From: Oligoflexales bacterium
Lineage (GTDB): Bacteria; Bdellovibrionota_B; Oligoflexia; Oligoflexales; RGVZ01
Assembly: GCA_947468665.1 (NCBI GenBank)
Contig: CANILH010000015.1
Span: forward strand, 1 to 47,909
Length of the DNA: 47,909 bases
Reading direction: 5' to 3'
A program made the translations under genes and the position numbers. Positions 16,855 through 26,035 of this stretch are shown piece by piece; position 1 is the first letter of the stretch, and every line of letters starts with the position of its first letter. The notes beneath the pieces are model-generated. The model was not told the origin of the DNA. It was given only the letters and a program-made list of their open reading frames with translations, and did no database searches.

Positions 16855-17730
16855 TCACCGCGAAATTATAAAACCGCGAGCTAATTCTACCGCGCGGTCC
16901 CCATCAAATCTCACGCGCGCCGTCATAATCGGCTCCGTCAGTGGCAGCCCGGGTGAAAGTAGCTCAAAGACAGACAAATCCAAACGAGATAACCCCGTTA
17001 GATCAGTTATCCACCATTGTCGTGGCAGCATATAAAGCTCCTCTTCCGGAGCCACTGTCATCAAAACATCACCTATCGGCCCCCAATAACCGGTCACCAC
17101 GCGAGGGCTCATGGGGGATACAATCGGACCAGAGAGACCGTGGGTGCCTGGAACCAGCGGCTCATGAACCCGGCCGCTCATCCAAAGCACCTTCTTTATC
17201 CGGCCACTTTGAACGAATCGGGGCGGCACAATGCGCCGAAGCTGTACGTCGCGCATCTTTTGGAACTTCAGGTCAAGGCGATCCTGGCCGCTCGGGCCGA
17301 CATAAGATCTAAGCCCGGTACCGGACGCCGGATCCCTCAAGAAAAACTTAACCGCGCATTCAATATGCGTCGTGAGGTGATTTTCTATGATCAAAAAATC
17401 GAGTTCTCCACCAGATTCATCACTGACACTGTGACGAATCTCGGCGAACGGAAACGTAATCCGGAGTGCCGCGAGAAATATCCGTTCAAACCACTTGCCG
17501 AGCGGCAAACGCGGCTCCGGGCGGGATAGAATACGAAAAAGCCGCTCCGGCTCCCGTCCCAGGAACCGTGCGACTGCCTCAAACATTTGATTTTGAAGAT
17601 GAACAACGCCTTCGGTCTGCAAAATCAAGGGACCGGATACGAGGCAGGCCATATCACGAAGGATTTTCTCGCGAAATAGCTCGTCTGTCAGAGAAATATC
17701 ATATTTCACAAGAAAAATACCAGGCGACAT
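16855..17730 (-). CDS. DUF1853 family protein
   Basis: This 291-residue cytoplasmic protein shows the DUF1853 landmarks in order: RLPLGKWFERIFLAALR (about 94-110), SGGELDFLI (about 125-133), THIECAVKFFL (about 140-150), GPSGQDRLDLKFQKM (about 163-177) and KVLWMSGRVHEP (about 198-209). The acidic residues followed by ECAVK recall the catalytic core of PD-(D/E)XK-type nucleases, but no activity has been established from sequence. Its start has no strong Shine-Dalgarno sequence. It lies downstream of murJ on the same strand with only 30 bp between. Confidence 0.82.
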   Translation of the reverse strand: MSPGIFLVKYDISLTDELFREKILRDMACLVSGPLILQTEGVVHLQNQMFEAVARFLGREPERLFRILSRPEPRLPLGKWFERIFLAALRITFPFAEIRHSVSDESGGELDFLIIENHLTTHIECAVKFFLRDPASGTGLRSYVGPSGQDRLDLKFQKMRDVQLRRIVPPRFVQSGRIKKVLWMSGRVHEPLVPGTHGLSGPIVSPMSPRVVTGYWGPIGDVLMTVAPEEELYMLPRQWWITDLTGLSRLDLSVFELLSPGLPLTEPIMTARVRFDGDRAVELARGFIISR

Positions 17731-17760
17731 TTAGGATGATTTAGCAAAGTCCCGCCCATT

Positions 17761-19422
17761 TTATTTACGTCGATTTAAGATTCTCAACACCGGTCGAATC
17801 ACTATGCTCACCTCTTCCAACCCAAAAACCCACGCCAGCGCCAAATAGCTCACGGCATAAATACCAAGAACAATCACGCCGGTGATAAACGGATGAGACA
17901 ACGGCAGAGAAAGTTTCACCGCATATCCCACAGCACTCGCGACCAATGCGGCCGACCAAGCTTTGGGAATCGCGGAGCCACCCAGACTAAAATATCCAAT
18001 CTTGCGGGTAAGTGAATTTCGGATCAGCAAAAACTCAAGCCATCCTGCGACACCGGCAGAAGCAGTCAATCCAGCGGCCGAGTATAACACCGGCCAGTCA
18101 AAGCGCGTCCGTAAGGGAAACGTCACAAGGTAGCCAAAAAACCCGGTTAAAATAACTCTTAAAAAAGCAAACTTTGAGGGAGTTCTCGTGTCGCGCAGCG
18201 CCCAGAAAACCGAGATGCAAAGTCGTGACTGCGTTGTCGCCACAAGCCCAACCGTAGACCCGGCAAGAATAAGCCAAACGAACAATGTATCGTCGGCCAG
18301 AAACTTCCCTGTCTGGAATATCGTCCCCACAACCACATCACCAAGAACCAAAAAAGCAGCCGCGGAAGGGATAATATAAAAAGAAATCCGCTTAAGCCCA
18401 TTACTAAGCCGGTCGCGAAGCGCCTTAGCGATCTCGTCGTCAGTTCCAACGGCGCTGGACATTTCTGGCAGCTCGGCGGTCGATACTGACATGCCAAAAA
18501 GGGACACGGGCAATAGAGATATCGTTTGGGAATAAGCCATTGCCGCCACTGCTCCCGGTCCTAAAAAACTAGCAAGAACCTGGTCGATATAAGCACTAAG
18601 TTGCACGACGCCGCGAGTCAGGAGTGCCGGGAAAAAGTTCCGGATCACCGCACGAACCGACTCAGAGGATGTATTAAGACTGACCTTCAGTCCTTTGTTT
18701 AAGCGCAAAGCCATGGGAATCTGAACTCCGAGCTGAAGCGCAGCACCGACCACCGTCCCCCATGAGACCAGTTCCACCAGCTTCATCTGTTCAAGGCTTG
18801 AGGAAACAAATCGCCCGCCAAACAAAAATAGCGTCGCGATAATAGCGATATTCCACAATACGGGAGCGACATATGACAGAAAAAACCGTCTGTGGCTATT
18901 TAGTACGCCCAGACACCAGGCCGAAAGCACCAGCAGAGCCATTCCCGGGAACATGATTTGCACCATCGTTTCTGTAACATCCCGCACCTCGCCACTGAAC
19001 CCAGGCGCGAGTATGTCAATTAACGCATGACTCGCCATGACGCCGATCAGGGCAAGAATCGACATAGAAAGAGCCAGGAGCGTCGCGACCACGCCAGCCA
19101 TCCGCTGGGCGTCCTCCTGCTTGCCCTCAGCCATCAGCCGGGCGTAAACAGGAATAAACGAGGCCGAAAGAACCCCCTCGCCAAAAAGATTCTGTAGAAG
19201 ATTAGGAATTCTGAGGGCAGCCCGAAACGCCCCGGCCGCGTCAGAATTCCCAAGATAGTGAGCAAAAACCCGGTCACGGACAAATCCCGCGATCCGGGAG
19301 AGAAAAATTCCCATACCGACAGCAAGTGCCGCCGGAGATCTCTTCTGTGGTAATGTCGAATCTGATTTCAATGCCACGGTGCCACGACTTGCGGGTAAAA
19401 AACCATCTTCCACAGACACCAT
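17761..19422 (-). CDS. murJ: Lipid II flippase MurJ (MviN family)
   Basis: The inner-membrane protein moves the peptidoglycan precursor lipid II across the membrane. At 553 residues it fits a 14-helix MOP-superfamily protein. The N-terminal signature is clear: GIFLSRIAGFVRDRVFAHYLG (with the family's SRxxGxxRD) followed by AFRAALRIPNLLQNLFGEGVLSASFIPVY. The first 28 residues are a hydrophilic extension. No clear ribosome-binding site precedes the ATG; instead two copies of TTAATCGAAC lie there. The DUF1853 gene follows. Confidence 0.95.
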   Translation of the reverse strand: MVSVEDGFLPASRGTVALKSDSTLPQKRSPAALAVGMGIFLSRIAGFVRDRVFAHYLGNSDAAGAFRAALRIPNLLQNLFGEGVLSASFIPVYARLMAEGKQEDAQRMAGVVATLLALSMSILALIGVMASHALIDILAPGFSGEVRDVTETMVQIMFPGMALLVLSAWCLGVLNSHRRFFLSYVAPVLWNIAIIATLFLFGGRFVSSSLEQMKLVELVSWGTVVGAALQLGVQIPMALRLNKGLKVSLNTSSESVRAVIRNFFPALLTRGVVQLSAYIDQVLASFLGPGAVAAMAYSQTISLLPVSLFGMSVSTAELPEMSSAVGTDDEIAKALRDRLSNGLKRISFYIIPSAAAFLVLGDVVVGTIFQTGKFLADDTLFVWLILAGSTVGLVATTQSRLCISVFWALRDTRTPSKFAFLRVILTGFFGYLVTFPLRTRFDWPVLYSAAGLTASAGVAGWLEFLLIRNSLTRKIGYFSLGGSAIPKAWSAALVASAVGYAVKLSLPLSHPFITGVIVLGIYAVSYLALAWVFGLEEVSIVIRPVLRILNRRK

Positions 19423-19428
19423 GTCCGT

Positions 19429-19451
19429 GTTCGATTAAAGCGTTCGATTAA
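19429..19451. repeat. Direct repeat GTTCGATTAA x2 before murJ
   Basis: GTTCGATTAA occurs at 19429-19438 and 19442-19451, a period of 13 bp, 7 bp upstream of the murJ start (read on the minus strand as TTAATCGAAC). It fills the place where a ribosome-binding site would be expected. It may be a binding site or a slippage duplication. Confidence 0.6.
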
Positions 19452-19516
19452 TGTATCCCTTTATCTTACCGCACCGGCCCTCTGATACCACGAATTTTTT
19501 ACCGTGGCTCTGGAGA

Positions 19517-21505
19517 TCACAGGCTGGCTGACACGCTCACGGCCCACGCTCTTCCGGGTAATGGCTCACTGTTAAATCCCGAATACGCCATACGACCATC
19601 TGTCTGCCCAGTTGCCGTATCACGCACCACATTGGACATGACATTGGTTACATTAATGACGGCGACACCAAGCTTCCAGGGGGAGCCCGGTGTAAAATAA
19701 TCCGCGCTGAGATCATGGGTCAAGGTCCACCCAAGCTCCCGCGTATTACTGATGTCATCATACATTCTCCCAATAAATCTGCTGAGAGCCCTGACCGTCA
19801 CACTGTCAAAAAATCTATACCGGCCACTTCCAGATGCCTGCCAAACGGGTACTCTGGGTACAAGAAGATGGCTTGCGGTCTGCTCCGCCTTCAACCAGCT
19901 CGCGGCCAATTCCAAACCTTTGACCGCGTCTCCCAGATCGACTCTAGTCTCAACACCACGAAACGAGCGCGGACCACCGTTAACCGCGCGCCACCTGGTG
20001 GCAGCGATCTTCTCAACCCTGATAACTCTCGCGTTGTCACGCCCCCACAGCGCCACGTTAACCGTCGCTGTCAGATCGTCCTCGAATGTCCAGACACCCC
20101 TTGATCCAATCTCCGCGAACCTGGCCTCCTCTTCAACCAAATCCCGGGATCCCTCAATCTCGGCGCCATTTCCAACGCGCTCCAAAAGGCTTGGCGCACG
20201 GGCAGATGTCCCGGCTTGCGCGTATGAAAAAACATCATCACCTAAACGGCTCCATCCGATCGAGCGGCCGTAGGTTGGTTTTGTTTTAGATGTCTTCTGA
20301 TCACTTCCGCTGACATTTTTAACGCGCGCTTCAGACCATTCCGCTCCCGTCTTAAGCTCTATTGTCTGAGTCGAAACGGGCCTAAACCGCGCGCCCGCGT
20401 AAAGTTTTGTACTTGAAACACTTGGAGCGTAAAAATCTTCTGAGTACGTGGACGACAATTTTGTCGCCGCCTCCTGCTCCTCCACTGACGCCAGCCAGCT
20501 GAGTTTTTTGGTGTCAGACACCAAGGAAATACGTCCCCTGCTTGACTGGCTTGTAAGGGTTCGTTTTGTCGCGAAACCGACATCAGCTCCTGGATCACTG
20601 AACTTGCGTCGACCCTGAAAATGCCCAGCGTCAAGGAGCATCGCGTAATTGTCATTTAGGGGCAAACGAACTCCTGACGTAACAATTCCGGTGTCCGCCT
20701 TCACCCGCGCGGAACCATCACCCGATGCCTGCCCGATAGAGATGCCCTGATAACTCGACTGTCCCCATAACAGCCCCCGAGCCGACACCGACTCCCCATA
20801 CCATGTGCCGTAACCTAAGACCTGCTGACTTGATCGATCGTTATTGCCACGACGCCTGATCGCGTCATCAGATGAATTCAGTACCGTATTATTGTCACTA
20901 TAGTATTTATAATCGCCACGAGTGGTGGATCTCCTTAGATAAAGGCCAGCATCATGCCCAGACTCCGAGAACGAAGTCTTTGCCCAACCTGACGTACCAG
21001 AGACATCCCCAAAGGACATACCGCCCTCAAGCGGAGAACGCGCCTGCCTCAGCGTAAACTGAACCACTCCGCCCGGATCAAGCACCGGCAAATTCCAAGG
21101 GGCGAATCCTTTGTGAATCGTCATAGTTCCGAACGCCCGAAGATCAATGTCATCGAGCATCGGCATGCCCGTGAATGGATCCTGGAGCTCCATATCATCA
21201 ACAAAAATATGACTTGATCTGGCGTCCTGCCCGCGAAAAAGCGGCAATGAGAACCCGCCGCCCGTAACATTTCCGGACATCGTGATTGATGGATCTGACT
21301 TAAGGTGCGCGTTTGCGTCAAAACGAGTTTCCTCAGACGGCCGGACAACAACCGTCTGACCGGCGCGATTGACCTCACGGCGTTCGCTCATAACACCCTC
21401 AATCAGAACTTCGTAGGTCTGCGCGAAACAACAGCACTCGTCTGTCAGCAAAAGACCCACTGCCAGGAACGAACTCCCGCAAAAAAAACGCGACCGGCTA
21501 CTCAC
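19517..21505 (-). CDS. TonB-dependent outer-membrane receptor
   Basis: The 662-residue product has a signal peptide ending in an unusual ECCCFA-QT, an N-terminal plug domain (about 35-160, with SGNVTGGGFSLPLFRGQD, SHIFVDDMELQDPFTGMP and DPGGVVQFTLR) and a C-terminal beta barrel with alternating strands (e.g. ELKTGAEWSEARV, NVALWGRDNARVIRVEK). It starts with GTG, with GGAG 7 bp upstream, and overlaps the end of the upstream lipoprotein gene by 8 bp, so the two are translated together. Substrate is not readable; the nearby BtuF-like protein suggests a cobalamin- or siderophore-type ligand. Confidence 0.88.
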   Translation of the reverse strand: MSSRSRFFCGSSFLAVGLLLTDECCCFAQTYEVLIEGVMSERREVNRAGQTVVVRPSEETRFDANAHLKSDPSITMSGNVTGGGFSLPLFRGQDARSSHIFVDDMELQDPFTGMPMLDDIDLRAFGTMTIHKGFAPWNLPVLDPGGVVQFTLRQARSPLEGGMSFGDVSGTSGWAKTSFSESGHDAGLYLRRSTTRGDYKYYSDNNTVLNSSDDAIRRRGNNDRSSQQVLGYGTWYGESVSARGLLWGQSSYQGISIGQASGDGSARVKADTGIVTSGVRLPLNDNYAMLLDAGHFQGRRKFSDPGADVGFATKRTLTSQSSRGRISLVSDTKKLSWLASVEEQEAATKLSSTYSEDFYAPSVSSTKLYAGARFRPVSTQTIELKTGAEWSEARVKNVSGSDQKTSKTKPTYGRSIGWSRLGDDVFSYAQAGTSARAPSLLERVGNGAEIEGSRDLVEEEARFAEIGSRGVWTFEDDLTATVNVALWGRDNARVIRVEKIAATRWRAVNGGPRSFRGVETRVDLGDAVKGLELAASWLKAEQTASHLLVPRVPVWQASGSGRYRFFDSVTVRALSRFIGRMYDDISNTRELGWTLTHDLSADYFTPGSPWKLGVAVINVTNVMSNVVRDTATGQTDGRMAYSGFNSEPLPGRAWAVSVSASL

Positions 21506-22670
21506 TTACGATCTCCAAGGCGGAGACCGCAATGCGGGGACTAACATGAGAGATCTCGGCCAATTCCGCGTTCAGCGAGTACAAAATAGAAACACCATTG
21601 CTTTGTTTGACCGCGAAAACGCGCCTACCGTCATGGTCAACCTTAAACGGACCGCAAGAGGCCGCGCCGGCGTCCCACGAGGCGCTTTGAACTCCCGTCA
21701 AGGCATCCAACACCACAAGCCTGGCGTTCACGTCTGTGGAATTTTTCAGGCAGGCAATCACTTGCCCAGTTTTGGGACCAGCGGCGATCCCACCTGCGAT
21801 AACTGTGCCGAAAGGCCAATTAAAATGATGCTCAACCGACCTTGTCGCCCAAGTCCATTCATCCACCCCGCCCACACAGGCATCGCCAGATGTGTCGTAG
21901 CAGGCACCAGCAATAAAACATGTCTCACCGTCACAATCAAATACCGCCACAGGATCAGAGACGTTCAATGGGACTCCTTGAGTTTGCAACGTCGTCACAT
22001 CCTGATCAACCCACCCCCAGGCACCCGCAGTGCCTCGCCTGGCGATGAAAATTCGTCCACCGCCATCGGCTTTCCATGCTGCGTTTAAAGATTGATGAAA
22101 GACAGCAACCTCTTCGCCGCGGCGCCACAGCACGCCCGGCCTGAAGGGAACCCCGCTCACCGATGTATCCACGTCACCTAAATCATTTGCAATAGCGATG
22201 CCGCTCACGAGATTCGCGACCGCCACCTTCCCGGATGTTCCCATCGCGAGCACTGACTCGACATCGGACATATGAACCCAGTCCGTGGGATCAGATGCGT
22301 TGGCTTCGGGAGTCCTACGCTCAACACTCCGTGATGACGAGCCGGACTTAGGGCTCATCATACTGTAGCTGACACGCCCGACCGCGCGGTTAAACAACCA
22401 CAGCCGGCGCCCATCCCATTTCCCGGCCGCATCACCGCTCTCGCCTAGAGTCAGGGGTGATAATTCACCGCTACCAAAATTATAAAAATAAACATCTGTC
22501 GATGTATACGACGAATCCGTCGAGAACAATACAAGACCAGTCGCGGCCCCTGACACTGGCCATTTGTCTAATGAGCTATAAAAATTCCGTACCCGTGGAA
22601 GCGGGCTACACGCCGTATTCAAAACACCGAGACATAAGCATATCAGCGCAGTTTTTACTGGAAGCTCCAC
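21498..22670 (-). CDS. Lipoprotein, probable beta-propeller-like, co-translated with the receptor
   Basis: The 390-residue product has a signal peptide with lipobox LNTAC. GGAG at 22676-22679 points to GTG at 22670 rather than the GTG at 22676. The mature protein has repeated beta-strand blocks with Gly/Asp turns (GSGELSPLTLG, KWDGRRLWLF, GTSGKVAVANLVSGIAI, TVIAGGIAAGPKTGQVIACL, VDHDGRRVFAVKQSNG), typical of propeller folds. Four or more cysteines (e.g. FDCDGETCFIAGACYD) may be paired. It overlaps the TonB receptor gene, so it is probably a surface or periplasmic partner of that receptor. Confidence 0.75.
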   Translation of the reverse strand: MELPVKTALICLCLGVLNTACSPLPRVRNFYSSLDKWPVSGAATGLVLFSTDSSYTSTDVYFYNFGSGELSPLTLGESGDAAGKWDGRRLWLFNRAVGRVSYSMMSPKSGSSSRSVERRTPEANASDPTDWVHMSDVESVLAMGTSGKVAVANLVSGIAIANDLGDVDTSVSGVPFRPGVLWRRGEEVAVFHQSLNAAWKADGGGRIFIARRGTAGAWGWVDQDVTTLQTQGVPLNVSDPVAVFDCDGETCFIAGACYDTSGDACVGGVDEWTWATRSVEHHFNWPFGTVIAGGIAAGPKTGQVIACLKNSTDVNARLVVLDALTGVQSASWDAGAASCGPFKVDHDGRRVFAVKQSNGVSILYSLNAELAEISHVSPRIAVSALEIVSE

Positions 22671-22693
22671 CGACACTCCACTATAGTGCGATC

Positions 22694-23626
22694 ATGAAAA
22701 CATCTCACATAGCCAAGACGCTATCGCCGAATTCACGAAATATTCAAGGTTCTTATATTGAGCCTTTGCGACGGGTCGTTGCAACCGTTTTTGTCGGCCT
22801 GACAGCATTTTTGTCTATTCTGATGGCAGTGGCACCCCAGGCATCGGCAAGTAACCCCTCCCGTATTGTTTCACTGTCACTGGCAAGCGATGAGATTCTG
22901 CTGGACATGCTGCCCACTTGCGGAGGTCTCACGCGGATTGCCGGGCTCTCGGTATTCGTTGATGACCCCTCATCGAGCAGCGTTGTAAACGCCGCGAAAT
23001 CCATAAAAGGACGCGTGCACAGCGAGCCGGAAAGCATGTTTGCCCTGAAGCCTGATCTGGTGATCGCCGCTTCTTTTAATCGCCCGGAACTGATTAAGAT
23101 GATCCGTGACCGCAAAGTTCCTCTGCTTATGCTTGATTCATTCGCCTCCGCCAAAGACATCTCAGATCACATCCAAAAAATTGGCGACACCATTGGCTGC
23201 CCAAAGGAAGCAAATGAGATCAAATCCAGGTTTGAGGCAGACATAACGCCAGCGCCACCTCGTGCCAACGCGCTGAGGGTTCTAAGTTACAACCGTGACC
23301 TGACAGTGATGGGAAAGGACACCTTATTTGATGACCTTGTGACTCGATCTGGTGGCGTTAACGCCGCAAGCTCTGCAGGCCTCAGCCACTGGCCGCGAAT
23401 AGACACTGAGACTTTGCTCAGACTCAAACCAGACAAGATCATCATATTGGGAGCAGACAACGCCAAACAGCGGATAGAGATCAAATCTCACGCCGCCTGG
23501 GGACGTCTTGACGCTGTCAAAAAAAATCAATTTATTTTCCTGGACCCGAAAATAGCTCTCAGCACGTCTCATTATTTCGGGCGGGCGGTCGCGGCCTTAC
23601 GTCAACGTTTGTCTGACAAACCTTAA
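22694..23626 (+). CDS. Periplasmic binding protein, BtuF/FepB-like (PF01497-type)
   Basis: The 310-residue product is a class III substrate-binding protein: after the signal segment (about 27-53, VVATVFVGLTAFLSILMA to ASA) it reads NPSRIVSLSLASDEILLDML, then FALKPDLVIAASFNRPE, KVPLLMLDS, and later RLKPDKIIILG, all landmarks of the TroA-like fold used for cobalamin and iron-siderophore uptake. The start is uncertain: the ATG at 22694 gives an unusually long n-region, and no good ribosome-binding site is seen. It is divergent from the lipoprotein-TonB receptor pair. No ABC permease or ATPase is present. Confidence 0.8.
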   Translation: MKTSHIAKTLSPNSRNIQGSYIEPLRRVVATVFVGLTAFLSILMAVAPQASASNPSRIVSLSLASDEILLDMLPTCGGLTRIAGLSVFVDDPSSSSVVNAAKSIKGRVHSEPESMFALKPDLVIAASFNRPELIKMIRDRKVPLLMLDSFASAKDISDHIQKIGDTIGCPKEANEIKSRFEADITPAPPRANALRVLSYNRDLTVMGKDTLFDDLVTRSGGVNAASSAGLSHWPRIDTETLLRLKPDKIIILGADNAKQRIEIKSHAAWGRLDAVKKNQFIFLDPKIALSTSHYFGRAVAALRQRLSDKP

Positions 23627-23648
23627 ATAGCGGGATCGGACGTCCTGA

Positions 23649-24857
23649 TTATTTTCTTCTTACGATGTAAGACCTGGCCTCAAGAGCCGAACCGTCACTT
23701 TTGCGCAAAACAACAGTCAATGTCTCGCCATCAACAGGCGTAATATTTTTCTCACCTCTGAAAACCGCACGGGAACTCAATTTAAGAGCCGTAGCTGCCA
23801 CAAAACTCATAATCTTCTGACCAGACCCTGTTGAGCAAGCGACTTTCTCGCCTTTACAGAGCTCTGCGCTTCCAGCGCCCGCCGAGTCTGGGATCGACAG
23901 GAACACCATCGCACCATTGGCCGCATCGCCGTATGCCAAAAAAATATCCGCCGCGAGCGGTACCGGTGCCGGAGATGGACCACCGCCCCCGCCACTGCCT
24001 CCGAGAGGCTCACTCAACATTGATTCCGGCATTGCCTTCCACGCGGGCGTATGGGAGCCGCCAGTAAAAGACTCCGTCGCTTGTTTCGTCTCATCCAATA
24101 TAGTCTGAATAGTCGCGCCGCCAGACTGACCAAGCTTGGATTTCATAACCCTCATCCACGACGCGGTAAAGGCACCGCCAATACTGCTACCCATATCCTC
24201 TGATTCCTGATTTCTTTGAGCCGCGCTCACAATCAATGCCTGCTCAAACGGAAGATCACCATCCGCTTTAGGCCTCATCTCTGATGACATAAATCCCAAA
24301 GACGACTGCAGCATTTCCTGCTCACTTTTTTTGGTTTTTGTTTTCGCGCCCGCGAGGAACATTGCGTCATCACCGTTGACGTTCTGTCCACTGAAACAGC
24401 TGTCCATAACAGCGATGAAACGCTTGAATTTTCCTTTGCCGTAGCCCTGTGCGATTCTCTTCGCGACCGAGCTCATACGAAATCCCTGATACCCTTGAGA
24501 CACCAGCGTACCGTCATCAGACCCGTGGCCTGAATAATAGAAAAACACGGTCGAAGTCGGCGAAAGTCCCTGGCCGATTTCCTGGGCCTTGGAGAGAATC
24601 TGGTCGGCGGTGGCGTTATTAATAACGACAACCTCATACCCGAACATAGGATCTCTCAGCATTTGACTGACGTTTTGAATGTCTCTCGGCACGCCCTCAA
24701 GGCCATTTGGACTGCCAACTACCAGCGCCACGTTTTTAACATTACGGTCAAACGGGTTAAACTTCACACGGCTCGATCCCTGGTTGCTGGACACACGGCA
24801 CGCCTGCACGTCCATCACCAATAAACCAAGGGCAAGGAATTTAACGAAATCTTTCAT
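23649..24857 (-). CDS. Lipoprotein caspase-like protease (peptidase C14)
   Basis: The 402-residue product has a signal peptide ending in VQAC (C20), so it is probably lipid-anchored. The caspase domain (about 40-280) carries the catalytic His in FFYYSGHGSDDG (H111) and the catalytic Cys in AVMDSCFSG (C154), as well as VALVVGSPNGLEGVPRDIQNV at the start. A Gly-rich linker (about 296-302) joins a C-terminal beta-rich domain of about 90 residues with one cysteine pair (LCKGEKVACS). GGAGG precedes the ATG. Caspase-like proteins in bacteria cleave after basic or acidic residues; the target here is unknown. Confidence 0.88.
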   Translation of the reverse strand: MKDFVKFLALGLLVMDVQACRVSSNQGSSRVKFNPFDRNVKNVALVVGSPNGLEGVPRDIQNVSQMLRDPMFGYEVVVINNATADQILSKAQEIGQGLSPTSTVFFYYSGHGSDDGTLVSQGYQGFRMSSVAKRIAQGYGKGKFKRFIAVMDSCFSGQNVNGDDAMFLAGAKTKTKKSEQEMLQSSLGFMSSEMRPKADGDLPFEQALIVSAAQRNQESEDMGSSIGGAFTASWMRVMKSKLGQSGGATIQTILDETKQATESFTGGSHTPAWKAMPESMLSEPLGGSGGGGGPSPAPVPLAADIFLAYGDAANGAMVFLSIPDSAGAGSAELCKGEKVACSTGSGQKIMSFVAATALKLSSRAVFRGEKNITPVDGETLTVVLRKSDGSALEARSYIVRRK

Positions 24858-25127
24858 CCGAAGATCCTCCGCGACACGCTAAAAATTGATAGGTCTTGTA
24901 CCGACTATACTGCAAGACCCTCACCAGCTATTTTACCATATAATGTCAGCTGGTTACACTTTGTGCCCTGTCAGATTTTTAGACGCCACGCATAAACAAT
25001 CGACATTATTGAGGACCTTCGAGTAATTATCTTTTGGACAAATAGAATGAATGCTTTAGAGTGCTGCCGTGCTTGTTACAAAGTCTAACAATTCTCGATT
25101 ATTGGATCAGTTAGGAGAGCGAAAAAT
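24858..25127. other. Divergent intergenic region, caspase / dehydrogenase
   Basis: No ORF is seen. TTGGAC (25034-25039) and TAGAGT (25057-25062), 17 bp apart, are a weak promoter candidate for the dehydrogenase gene; AGGAG precedes its ATG. Confidence 0.3.
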
Positions 25128-25988
25128 ATGACAAATATCGCGGGATTTCAAAGTGTGGGTGTCGTCGGTGGTGGACAAATGGGGGCGGGCATCGCCCAGG
25201 TTTGCGCGACCTACGGCCTGAAAACTATCTTGGTTGATATCAATCCCAAACAAATTGAGACCGCGAGAACTGGTATTGCCGGCTCTCTTGAGAAATTATC
25301 GACCAAAAACGTCATTACCGCCGAGCAAAAAATCGCGGCTATTGGATCCCTTGCATACAGCTCGGACTTATCCGCGTTGAAAGATTGTGACTTGGTAATT
25401 GAGGCCATCGTTGAGAACGAACGGATCAAGACCGAGCTCTTTCAGACACTTGATAAGCTGACAAAACCAACCTGCGTCCTCGCGAGCAACACGTCGTCAA
25501 TTCCAATCACGCGCCTTGGAGCCGCGACAACGCGTCCCGATAAATTCATCGGCATGCATTTCATGAACCCGGTCCCCCTGATGAAACTGGTCGAAGTCAT
25601 TCCTGGAATGGCGACCTCCGAGGACACGACCAGAAGAATCCTCGATCTTGCCGCAGGCCTTGGTAAAGAAACGTCCCGAAGCGCTGACTACCCGGGATTT
25701 GTCGTAAACAGAATTTTGATGCCCATGATCAACGAGGCATTCAATGCTCTTATGGAAGGCGTCGCGACCGCTGAAGATATCGACAAAGGCATGAAGCTTG
25801 GCACCAATCAGCCCATGGGGCCGCTGACATTAGCCGATTTTATCGGACTTGATACATGCTACGCGATCCTCAAAGTTCTTCATGAGGGTCTGGGCGACCC
25901 CCGATACCGGCCATCACCGCTCCTCGCAAAACACGTAGAGGCCGGCTGGTTTGGGCGCAAAACAAAACGCGGTGTCTATAAATACTGA
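25128..25988 (+). CDS. hbd: 3-hydroxybutyryl-CoA (3-hydroxyacyl-CoA) dehydrogenase
   Basis: This cytoplasmic NAD(P)-dependent enzyme interconverts 3-hydroxyacyl-CoA and 3-oxoacyl-CoA. The 286-residue length is typical. The N-terminal Rossmann fold shows VGVVGGGQMGAGIAQVCA (10-27); the catalytic region has FIGMHFMNPVPLMKLVEVI with the active His; the C-terminal domain has YPGFVVNRILMPMINEA and GPLTLADFIGLDTC. AGGAG precedes the ATG. A crotonase gene follows 47 bp later, so the two probably act on the same short acyl-CoA, in butanoate metabolism or beta-oxidation. Confidence 0.92.
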   Translation: MTNIAGFQSVGVVGGGQMGAGIAQVCATYGLKTILVDINPKQIETARTGIAGSLEKLSTKNVITAEQKIAAIGSLAYSSDLSALKDCDLVIEAIVENERIKTELFQTLDKLTKPTCVLASNTSSIPITRLGAATTRPDKFIGMHFMNPVPLMKLVEVIPGMATSEDTTRRILDLAAGLGKETSRSADYPGFVVNRILMPMINEAFNALMEGVATAEDIDKGMKLGTNQPMGPLTLADFIGLDTCYAILKVLHEGLGDPRYRPSPLLAKHVEAGWFGRKTKRGVYKY

Positions 25989-26035
25989 TCAATTCACTAA
26001 AAATACGTCTCACAAAAAAAGAAAGCGAGCACTCA

